A program made the position numbers and the translations under genes. From Achatina immaculata (taxonomy: Eukaryota > Mollusca > Gastropoda > Stylommatophora > Achatinidae), in the NCBI GenBank assembly GCA_009760885.1, contig CM019699.1:41908268-41972267 (forward strand): a stretch of 64,000 nt of DNA, given 5' to 3'. Position 1 is the stretch's first letter. Each line of letters opens with the position of its first letter. The notes under the pieces are model-generated. The model saw only the letters and a program-made list of their open reading frames with translations, was not told where the DNA came from and did no database searches. Shown here one piece after another: positions 1 through 8,851 of the stretch.

Positions 1-397
1 ATTTATTTTTCCATCTTGATTAATGATAAATTTCATAATTTTTGTTCTGTCTTTGTTCATTTCAAGACCTATTTTGCTAGCCAAGAAAGACAGAGAATCT
101 GGTTTTTTTTTCTGCATCGATTTCACATTGTTACTGAAAAGAGTTATACCATCTGCAAAATCAAGATCTTCTATTTGGGCCCCTTGTCCGCAATCAATGC
201 CTGTTTACCCGTACAGCATCTTTTCATTATAAGTCTATAGCAATTCTAAAAAGTAATGGCAATAATATACATCTTTGTTTCACGCCTGTTTCAATCTGAA
301 ACCATTCGCTCATTCCTTCTTCTGTCTTGACTGCACAAACATATCCATTTTAGAGATCTCTAATGATGTTGATAATTTTAGATGGTATTCCATATAG
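1..397 (-). pseudogene. Rte-C LINE fragment, RT C-terminal region, part 1
   Basis: On the minus strand this matches the reverse-transcriptase and post-RT region of the Rte-C family, which is better preserved at 8852-11600. The matching pieces are the Ile-Gly-Leu-Glu-Ile-Asn-Lys-Asp-Lys stretch and the FADD-flanking region. It runs off the left edge of the window and has stops and frameshifts, so it is dead. It stops at 397 because an Rte-A LINE inserted here. The 11-bp duplication ATTCCATATAG at 387-397 recurs at 2521-2531, where Rte-C resumes. Family known: non-LTR retrotransposon of the RTE type. Inferred: this copy is older than the Rte-A insertion. Confidence 0.8.
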
Positions 398-435
398 AAA
401 GTGAACAGAAAGGCCTTACTTTGAACATCAAAAGA

Positions 436-705
436 CAGAGATTATGGTTATATCTAAGAAAAAGAATCCACCAAAATGCAGTATAAAATTAAACGGAACT
501 ATTCTAAACAAGTTACAAAAATTTAAATACCTTGGAACAGTAATAACTTCAGATGGAAAATGCAGAACATGCAGAGATTATGGTTATATCTAAGAAAAAG
601 AATCCACCAAAATGCAGTATAAAATTAAACGGAACTATTCTAAACAAGTTACAAAAATTTAAATACCTTGGAACAGTAATAACTTCAGATGGAAAATGCA
701 GAACA
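436..705 (+). repeat. Direct tandem duplication, 134 bp, inside Rte-A
   Basis: Bases 436-569 are repeated almost exactly at 572-705 with two bases between the copies. Both encode the same RT-region block (MVISKK to GKCRTE). No other Rte-A copy in the window shows the doubling, so this is a local event in this copy. Confidence 0.85.
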
Positions 706-826
706 GAAATTAGGAACAGAATAGGCCAAGCAAAGACTGCATTTCAGAGAATGAGAAACATTCTATGCAACACATTCTTATCAATGAATGTTCGAAAATT
801 AGTCATAAAATGCCATATTGAACCTA

Positions 827-2103
827 CGAGGGTTGATTGATAAATTCGCAGCCTGAGGTACAAATACTTGAAACACACAGTTGATATTAGGTGCATTTGT
901 AGATCAGGTTAATATAAGATTAAACACCAAATTTCAAGAAATTAACTGTAACCAATTTTTTTTACAGGCTACTGAAGTGGCAGAAATTGAGAAAATGGAT
1001 ACAATTTCTCATCGAGCAGTCATTCGCTACCTCTGCATCAAGGGCTTATCATCATAGGAGATCCATGGGGATATGGTAGAGACTCTAGGGGAGAGTGCCC
1101 CTTTTTACAGCACAGTGAAGAAATGGGCAGCTCAAACATGGAAGGGAGAGTCTGGAAGATGATTCCGTCCAGGAAGACCAAGAATGGTAACCACCGATGA
1201 AACCACCAGCAGAATCCATGACATGATAATGAAGGATCGACAACTAATGAGTGGTACAATGCTAATGAGTTGGACATCTCCCAGGAATGTGTTCATGCCA
1301 TTATTCACAATGATCTTCAAATGACAAAGGTCTCTGCTCGATGTGTCCCGAAACTTCTTGGAGCTGATCACAAGCAACAACGTCTCAACATGTCAAGAGA
1401 CAATTCTGGCCATTTTTATGCAGATCCTGAAAAGTTTCTTCAGAAATTTATGACTTTGGATGAGACTTGGGTTCATCATTTTCAACCAGAAACCAAAGAA
1501 CAGTCAAAGCAGTGGAAACATCATGGATCCACACCTCCAAAGAAAACAAGGGTGGTTCTGTCTGCAGGCAAAGTGATGGCTTCCATCTTGTGGGATTAAG
1601 AAGGTGTGCTATTGGTAGACTATCTTTAAATGGGCAGAATGGTCACCGGGACCAATTACGCTAACCTTGTGAAGCAACTGCGGGTCAAACTGAAGGGAAA
1701 GCGTTGAAGGAAATTGATGAGAGGAGTCATCTTTCAGCAAGACAATGCTCCAGTTCATAAGTCGGCAGTGGCAATGACTCCCATTCATGATTACGGCTTC
1801 TAGCTTCTTTAACATCCTCCTTATTCCCCAGATTTGGCCCCTCCGGACTATTACCTGTTTACCAAACTCAAAAAGGAGCTCAGTGGTTTCAAATTTGCTT
1901 CAGATGATGACGTCATTTATGATGTAGACCACTTTCTACTGGCACACGATACTGACTTTTACAAAGAAGGAATCCGTATGCTCCAGGATCACTGGACTAA
2001 GTGCATAAACTTGAAAGGTGATTATGTTGAGAAATAACCCAAAAAAGTTGTCCAACAAATAATTCATTGTACCTTAGGCCGCGAACTTATCAATCATTCC
2101 TCA
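827..2103 (+). mobile_element. Mariner element with TIRs and TA target duplication
   Basis: A 1277-bp element with imperfect terminal inverted repeats of about 36 bp. The left end at 827 and the reverse complement of the right end at 2103 share GATTGATAARTTCGCRGCCT and the following GAGGTACAA. It is flanked by TA at 825-826 and 2104-2105. The flanking Rte-A sequence joins correctly across it: GAACC-TA on the left, and on the right a segment that leads into the same GGAAGTGAATCATGG seen in the uninterrupted Rte-A at 41030. Length, TIRs and TA target are those of a Tc1/mariner family member. Confidence 0.9.
979..2037 (+). pseudogene. Mariner transposase, broken
   Basis: Transposase remnant filling the mariner element. 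It opens with a helix-turn-helix-like region (AVIRYLCIKGL, then the GRPRMVTTDE linker), followed by the catalytic region: LDETWVHHF near 1455, QQDNAPVHKS near 1740 and HPPYSPDLAPPDYYLF near 1815. The second and third are the classical mariner acidic-residue blocks of the D,D34D type. The reading frame changes at about 1260, 1600 and 1800 and there are several stops, so no active enzyme can be made. The product would cut and paste DNA at TA sites in the nucleus. Confidence 0.88.
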
Positions 2104-2531
2104 TATTTTATTACATGGAAGTGAATCATGGACAATAGCCAGGTCTGCACAAAAATCATTAGAAATGTGGTTTATTAGAAGAATGTTGCGAATTCCCTGT
2201 ACAGCAAAAATGACTAATAGAGAATGTGTGAGAAACGCTGGTGAGACAAAAAAACCTTGTCAAAAGAGAATAAGGGAGAGACAATGTACTTTCATAGGAC
2301 TTGCAATGAGAAGAGGAGGCATTGAAAATATTATAACAACAGGAAAAATAGAGGGAGGAAAATCCAGAGGAAGACCAAGAGAAATGATACTGGACAGTCT
2401 GATGAGATGGTGTGAGAGGAGATCACCAACTGAGCTGATGGCCTGCATGAAGGATCGTTAACTCTGGAGAAGCATAATAGCCAATGCCAGTAGGCATGGC
2501 ACCTGATGATTATGATGATGATTCCATATAG

Positions 2532-3100
2532 CGTTAAAAATCTCCACAATGAATCTCTGTGTATGCTATCAAATGCCCTTTTAAAGTCTATAAAGTTCAG
2601 GATTAATGGTTTTTGCTTTTCAATATGTTCTTAAGGTATTATTCTTAGAGTAACGATCTGATTGAGATAGCTTCTTCCTTTTCGATATCCTGCATGTTCT
2701 TCTCTCAGTGCAGTATCCACTACATCCTTAATTCTATTCAGAATCACTTTACAAAACATCTTTCACACAACTGATAGTAAGGTTACACCCCTACAGTTAG
2801 TGCAGTCACTGAGATTGTATTTTTGGGTATTTTAACAACTGCATGATTCCTTGTTTCCATTTAGAAGGGACCTTTTCTTCTTTCCAGATTTTATTAAACA
2901 TTCTCTGTAATTGGCTCATGTTGTAACTGTTAATAGCTTTTAACATTTCAACTGTTATTTCATCTTCACCTGCAGCTTTGTTGTTAGCCATTAGATTCAC
3001 TGCTGTTTCTGTTTCATTCAATGTAACTTCATCTAGGTTGACATTTAGTTGTGGAACTGGTAAATCAGTTTCAGGATTTATTAATTCATTTGGGTGTGGT
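2532..3100 (-). pseudogene. Rte-C LINE fragment, part 2
   Basis: Continuation of the Rte-C copy of 1-397 beyond the Rte-A insertion. On the minus strand it encodes the finger/palm region of the RT. The readable ORF (stop side near 2806) carries INPETDLPVPQLNVNLDEV, then NKAAGEDEITVEMLKA and WKEEKVPSKWKQGI, the family's typical pre-palm block. It is 5'-truncated at about 3100, where similarity to the other copies stops. Frameshifts are present. Confidence 0.8.
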
Positions 3101-3495
3101 CCATTAATAAAAAAGCTAATATAAACATAAGGAAAAAACAATGTTAAAATGTATTTTTACAAATATAATTAAAACAAAAAGAGACCATCAAAATAATTGG
3201 ACTTGTCATGGGAGGCTACAAATACTACTGTTAGACCAGCATGGCTCTATTTATTAATTATCTCCCTTAGAAAATTTTTTTATCCTTGAATTCATGAACA
3301 AAATGTCACACCTTCCCACTCCCACCCCATGGGTGATTGATGCGCCATACCACTACAGTACTTTTCTCCAGGCTGTAATTTAAATGTATACCCAGTTTTG
3401 TTGAAATTGTTCCAGGCGTTCCAGAGTTATGGTGGAACATACACACATACATCTTTTAAATATATATATATATATATATATATATTTATGTATGT
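3101..3495. other. Non-coding stretch with Helitron-like 5' fragment and AT repeat
   Basis: No gene is seen. The segment at about 3380-3486, read on the minus strand, resembles the 5' part of the Helitron-like element at 26329. Both have an AT microsatellite, then ATGTATGT, then GCCTGGARCAATTTCAAC and AAACT. The AT dinucleotide run lies at about 3465-3485. Confidence 0.45.
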
Positions 3496-3504
3496 ATTGA
3501 TTTG

Positions 3505-4666
3505 ATCATATATTCATCTAAGATTAATAATAGAGAAATGCAGAAAGTTTAATGTGAATCTATACTTATTCTTTATAGACTACTCAAAGGCATTTGATTG
3601 TGTACAACACCAGAAACTTTGGGAAATAATGGAAAAAATGGGATTTCCAACACATTTGACACAACTAACATCACTGCTGTATCTAGACCAACAAGCGGCA
3701 GTAAGAATAAATGGTGAAACAACAACTTGATTTGACATAAAACAAGGGGTCCGTCAGGGGTGCATATTGTCACCTTACTTATTTAACTTGTATACTGAAA
3801 ATATAATGAGGAATGTTAGAGAAGATGTAGACAAAGAATATTATGACGCCATAACAATTGGAGGTTATGAAATACCTTAGATTAGATATGCTGATGACAC
3901 AGTGTTACTGTCCACAAGACAAAGAGGAATGGAAAAACTAATTATGTCAGTCCGTAAGAACAGCGAAGAGCAGAACCTCTATCTTAATGCAAAGAAAACT
4001 AAATTGATGACAACTGATAAAACAAAAAAAGGCAGTTGAAATATATATCAATGAGGAAAAATTGGAAGAAGTGGAGAGTTTTGAATATCTTGGATCACTA
4101 CTAACTAATAATGGAGATACAATGACGGAAATTAAAAGGAGGACATCTATCGCTCTTCAGAAAGTAAAACAACTAAAGAATCTGTGGAGAGGAGCAGACA
4201 GAACTACAAAAATAAGATTAAGGGCATGCATCTTTCCCATCGCAACATATGCCTGTGAGATCTGGACACTTAACAAAACAGCTGAGAAACACATAAATGC
4301 CTTTGAATGTAAATGTTACAGAAGAGTTCTCCAAATATCATGGACACAAAAAAGAACAAATATATCTATACTACAAGAGCTTAATATTGAAGAAGGCTGA
4401 CTAGTAAAGAGGATTAAAGAGATAAAACTTAAATATTTTAGACACATTAAACGTCATGATAATTTAGAGAAGACCATATTGGAAGGATACATAATGGGAA
4501 AAAGAAAAAGAGGAAGACCAAAACGAAGATGGCTGCAAGACATCGTTGACGATCTGCGAATGGATGCCGCAGCAGCAGACCATCTTGCTCACAACCGAGA
4601 GGCCTACAGGAGTGCTGTTTGGGAGGCAAAGTTCCGCAAGGGACATGCAAATGAATGAACGAATGA
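3505..4666 (+). mobile_element. 5'-truncated Rte-B LINE with 9-bp TSD
   Basis: Plus-strand 3' portion of Rte-B, the family of the intact element at 19643-22935. The TSD ATTGATTTG lies at 3496-3504 and 4667-4675. It starts before the RT palm (FIDYSKAFDCVQHQKLW-like, near 3575), carries KQGVRQGCILSP near 3740 and RYADDTVLLST near 3890, and runs to the RGRPKRRWLQDIVDDL C-terminal block. It ends in ATGAATGAACGAATGA. Stops and one-base shifts (for example near 3730, 3880, 4030 and 4400) disable it. Confidence 0.88.
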
Positions 4667-4675
4667 ATTGATTTG

Positions 4676-4828
4676 GTTTCTTTTTCTTTCTCCAAGGCTT
4701 TTCCACATGTGTAATTTCATCTTATGGTGTTTAAAAAATGTGCTGCATATTACTAAGTGATTCTCTTCACAGAACTGCATGAGCCTGTCTCCTCTGTCAT
4801 TTCTCATTCCTATAGCATTTTCTTTATA
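4676..4828 (-). pseudogene. Rte-E endonuclease fragment
   Basis: Minus-strand piece of a LINE endonuclease of a family not otherwise complete here. The visible run is GDRLMQFCEENHLVICSTFF followed by the HMWKSLGERKRNQI region, equivalent to the block just before the NQIDYI motif in RTE-type APE domains. It is too short to place in a clade with certainty. Confidence 0.5.
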
Positions 4829-5255
4829 AACATTTAGTCTCGAAAGAATTCAGCTTGTTTTCTATAGTTTTGGTGATTTTTCCATCATTCCAGTTTATGA
4901 AGAATTTTAAGAATATATTTTGGTCAGACACCATAAGGAGTGACATCTTGTTGGCAGAAATGCAGATGAAGTCACTGACAGCAATTATTGAGGAAAGATA
5001 CTGGCAATGGTTGGGACATGTGCTCCAGATGACTGATGACTCACTACCAAAAATAGCACTAAAATGGACACCACAGAGGAACAAAAGTAAGGGTAGACCA
5101 AAGGAGACATGAAGGAGAACAACAGAAAGGATGATGAGCAACAGAGGACTCACCTGGGCAGGAGCGGAAAAAAAGGCAAAGACAGGCGTTTATGGAAAAC
5201 CCTTGTGAAAGCCTCATGTGCCTTGGGCACTTAAGGGTCAAAGAGAGACAGAGAT
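4829..5255 (+). pseudogene. Rte-D 3' fragment with a small fold-back at its 5' side
   Basis: Bases about 4890-5255 (plus) carry the C-terminal block of Rte-D: ILLAEMQMKxLTAIIEE, WLGHVLQMTDDSLPKIAL, then KGRPKET, ending at the CALGT-stop/GGTCAAAGAGAG 3' end. Immediately upstream, 4829-4875 is the same family in the opposite orientation (CATTTAGTCTCGAAAGAATT, matching 52316 onward). This gives a small head-to-head fold-back of the kind made by twin priming during LINE insertion. It is not functional. Confidence 0.7.
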
Positions 5256-5520
5256 ACCATATCTGTTCCTTATCATGATATAATCAATATGGTTAATTTT
5301 TCTGTTTCCTTGACTTTTCTATGTATATAAGTTCCTCTTGTGATGTTGAAAAAATGTGTTGTACATCACTAAGTGATTTTCTTTGCAGAATTGTATGAGC
5401 TTGTCTCCTCTTTCCTAAACCATATCTCATTTGATGGTTTTAGGATACCCTCATCATCTTGGCCTGTCTCATTTACCAATTGTTGTTTTTCTTTAGCAAT
5501 AAGATCTTAAGTTATGCTGC
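5256..5520 (-). pseudogene. Second Rte-E endonuclease fragment
   Basis: A second minus-strand copy of the block seen at 4676-4828. It shares the AAAAAATGTGYTG, CACTAAGTGATT and TGTCTCCTCT stretches and extends through a region resembling NHIDYIMIRNR, the APE-domain NQIDYI neighbourhood. Because it covers the same residues again it is an independent copy, not a continuation. Confidence 0.45.
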
Positions 5521-5544
5521 ACCTGTCATTTCACATATACTAAC

Positions 5545-8370
5545 ATACATTCTAGACATACTGAGCATCAGTGAAATGCGATGACCAGAAGCAGGTAAAA
5601 GATCAGCTAATAAATTAATAATACATTCAGCAGAAACGATGGTAAAATCCAAGATGGGGTAGGTATTATTATGTCAAACACAGCAGCAAAGAGCCTTGTA
5701 GAATGTATTCATATAATAAAAGCACGATACAACCTGAAGACAAGGAAGAATGACAATAATACAGTGTTATGCACCCACGAATGATGCAGATGATGATGTG
5801 AAAGACGACTTCTGTCACCAATTACAACAAATCATCAACAAAGTCCCTAAACACAACATCCTAATTTCTATGGGGGACTTCAACACTAAGGTAGGGAAAG
5901 ATAACACCGATGTTGAAAAAGTAATGGGGAAAGAAGGAATTGACATGGTTATCAGAATGGAGAAAGATTAATTGAAGTATGTCTAACAGAGGGTATGGTC
6001 ATTGGGGGCACAATATTCCCACACAAAGAGATACATAAAACAATGTGGATATCTCCAGATGATAGAATTAGAAACCAGATAGATCATTTTTGTATTAGAA
6101 AGCAATACAGAACATCTCTCATAGATGTAAGGGCTTATAGGGGTGCAGATGTCAACAGTGATCACAACCTGTGCATAAGGAAAATAAAACTAAAATTGAA
6201 AAGCCAACACAAGAAATCAGTACACAGAAAGATAAACAGTCACAGCCTACAAGAAGAGAATACTAACAGTAATTTCAATCAGGAACTTGCCAATCATTCC
6301 AAAACACCCAGTGAAGTTGAGGAGATAGGTATAGATGAATTATGGAATTCTTACAGCACAGCCATAATCACAGCAGCAAAAGTAAGTGCTGGACTGGAAA
6401 AACCAAATAGAAAAGCATGGATATCAGAAGTATATACATGAAAGAAGAGCAGTCAAATTAGACATGTTGAATGCAAAAACAGATCATGAAAGAGATTTGG
6501 CAAAAGCAAAATACAAAGAAATAGACAAGAAAGTAAAAAGTTCAGCTAGAAGGGATAAAAGAGAATACATAGACAATATGGTGAAAGAGGCAGAAAAAGC
6601 AGCAGAAACAGGAGACAGCAAAACTTTATATAACATACATAAGAGGCTAACAGGTACTATTACATCTAAAAAAAAGGCCAATCCTTAGCAAAACTGGAAC
6701 CCTATTAACATCAAGCAAAGACCAAAAGCAAAGATGGGCTGAACACTTCCAAGAAATACTTAATCGACTACACCCAAAAGAATTGTTAAACCTTGAAACT
6801 GACTTACCAGCCCCACAACTAAATGTCAACCTAGATGAAATTAAATTGCATGAAATTGAAACAGCAGTGAATTTAATGGCTAACAACAAAGCTGCAGGTG
6901 AAGATGAAATAACACCCAAAATGCTAAAAGCTATCAATACTGACAACATGAGACAACTACATAGAATGTTTAACAAGATTTCGAAAGAAGAAAAGGTCCC
7001 TTCTAAATGGAAAAAAGGAATCATTGTTAAAATACCAGAAAAAGGCAACCTTAGTGACTGTAACAATTGGAGAGAGTAACCTTAATATCAGTTATGTCAA
7101 AAGTATTTTGCAAGGTCATTTTGAATAGACTTAAAGATATAGTGGATACTGCAATGAGAGAAAAACAAGCAGGATTTTGAAAAGGGAGAAGCTGTCTCGA
7201 CCAGATCTTTACTCTCAGAATAATACTTGAAGAACATATTGAAAAGCAGAAACCATTAATACTGAACTTCATAGATTTTAAAAAAGCATTTGATAGCATA
7301 CACAGAGATTCATTATGGAGAATTTTATGTTTATATAGAATACCATCTAAAATTGTCAACATCATTAAGGACTTCTACAATGGATATGTTTGTGCAGTCA
7401 AGACAGAAGAAGGGATGAGTGAATGGTTCCAGATTGAAACAGGTGTCAAATAAGGATGTATGCTGCCTCCTTTACTTTTTGGGATTACAATAGATTGCAT
7501 AATGAAAAATGCTGCACAGGTAACATAGGTATTGACTGGGTACATGGGACCCAACTAGAAGATCTTGATTTTGCTGATGACATAACTCTTATCAGTAATA
7601 ATGTGAATTCCATGCAAAAAAAAAGGATAGCCTGTCTTCACTGGCTAGCAAAATAGGACTTGAAATTAACAAGGACAAAACAAAAATAATGAAAATTCCC
7701 CTTAATAAAAATGACAAAAATACACATAGAAACGACAGATATTGAAGAAGTCAATCAATTTGCATATCTTGGCAGCTACAGAGACCAGGATGGTGACACC
7801 AGAAAGGAAGTTAGAATCAGAATTGCAAAAGCAGCATCAATCTTCAAGAATCTTGAGAACATATGGAATTCAAAAGTTATAAGCACAAAAACCAAGTTAA
7901 GACTATTCAATTCAAATGTAATATCCACCCTCATTTATGCATGCAAAAGCTGGAAAACAACTAAAGAAATAAACAAGAAATTAGACTCTTTTGAAAACAA
8001 ATGCCTAAGGAAAATACTCTGCATCAAGTGGAACAAATTCAAGAACAATGCAGAGATAAGACAGATGACTGAACAACAACCAGTCTCACGGGTGATCAGG
8101 AAAATGAGATGGACATATGTTGATCACTTGATGAGAAGAAATGATCAGAGATCCCAAAACAAGCTATCAAGTGGAACACAACAGGGTGAAGAAAAAGAGG
8201 CAGACTGCGTGAAACTCTGAAGAGGACATTGTTAAGAGAGTCCAAATTAACAGGCATAAAATCCTTTGATGAGGTTGAAAGACTCGTCGAAGACAGGAAA
8301 AATTGGCAAACTACTTCGCGAGCCCTATGTGACGTTTAACGAACGGAAAGGATATATAGGATAAGAATAT
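5545..8370 (+). mobile_element. Rte-C LINE, left arm of a palindrome (degenerate)
   Basis: Nearly full-length plus-strand Rte-C. The endonuclease part begins near 5545 (LDILSISEMR-like, then the PEAGKRS block). It continues with QCYAPTNDADDDVKDDF at 5770, GDFNTKVGKDNT at 5880, NQIDHFCIRKQYR at 6075, ADVNSDHNLCIRK at 6150, the RT block NKAAGEDEITPKMLKA at 6890, IDFKKAFDSIHRDS at 7275, LDFADDITLISNN at 7565 and the C-terminal block to 8220. The 3' end is ACGTTTAACGAACGGAAAGGATATATAGGATAAG. Stops (for example in CAAATAAGGATG at 7447) and shifts kill it. The same lesions recur in the right arm (8852-11600). Confidence 0.85.
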
Positions 8371-8382
8371 ACATTTACAACC

Positions 8383-8618
8383 AGTGCATTGCAAAATGTT
8401 ATTTCCCCGCGTCTTTTAAAACTGCTAAACTGTATCCTCTTTTTAAATCTGGCTCATCCAGCAATCTTTCCAACTATAGACCAATAACCAATCTACTGTC
8501 GTTATCAAAACCACTTGAAAAACACATACACTATGACACATACAAGAGAACAATTTACTCATAGATAGTCAGTCAGACTTTAGACCCAATCACTCCTACC
8601 ACACAGCTCTCTACTTTG
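8383..8618 (+). pseudogene. CR1/Jockey-like RT fragment fused to an Rte-C 3' end
   Basis: The plus strand reads FPASFKTAKLYPLFKSGSSS, then NLSNYRPITNLLSLSKPLEK, then NNLLIDSQSDFRPNHSYHTA after one frameshift. This is the KxGxxxxxxNYRPIS...FxxxxS region of a CR1/Jockey-type RT, clearly different from the RTE families here. It ends within CTACTTTGCG, from where Rte-C 3' sequence continues to about 8660. It lies in the spacer of the palindrome. Confidence 0.65.
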
Positions 8619-8660
8619 CGAGCCCTATGTGACGTTTAACAGCACGAGAAGGATATAAGA
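8619..8660 (+). mobile_element. Rte-C 3'-terminal fragment (about 45 bp)
   Basis: Matches the last bases of Rte-C: CTTTGCGAGCCCTATGTGAC, TTTAACAGCACGAGAAGGATA and the TAAGATA tail. It directly continues the CR1-like fragment, sharing about 7 bases at the junction. Confidence 0.75.
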
Positions 8661-8668
8661 TATGTTTA

Positions 8669-8835
8669 TTATGTATGTGTATGAGAAAGAGATTGATTGA
8701 TCTCTGATTGATTTTTATTTCAAAAAAGGTTAATAATTGTGCACACAGGCCCGTCTGACATTCTGCACTTTATCATACAACTTTCACTCTGTTCCAGACA
8801 TTCTACAAATATGCTGTTAAAAAAACAAACATAAT
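8669..8835 (+). repeat. Dispersed repeat R150, copy 1
   Basis: A non-coding block of about 150 bp. Its core (GTCTGACATTCTGC, CTTTATCATACAACTTTCAC, TCTGTYCCAGAYATTCTA and AATGTGCTGT-like sequence) recurs at about 28255-28410. Each copy is preceded by GATTGATTGAT and a GA-rich run. No ORF or tRNA promoter boxes are seen; class unknown. Confidence 0.65.
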
Positions 8836-8851
8836 TAACAATAAAGTAACT

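Larger units (their letters stand above)
398..2520 (+). mobile_element. 5'-truncated Rte-A LINE, split by a mariner
   Basis: Plus-strand remnant of Rte-A, starting inside the RT gene and ending in the family's 3' signature of ATG repeats (about 2504-2520). It is bounded by an exact 11-bp TSD (387-397 and 2521-2531). Recognisable protein pieces are the MVISKKxNPP block, the QxFKYLGxVITSDGKCRTE block and, after the mariner, the WFIRRMLRIP block and the RGRPREMILDSL block. The coding sequence is interrupted at 827-2103 by a mariner element and carries stops and a 134-bp internal tandem duplication. It is non-functional. Confidence 0.85.
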
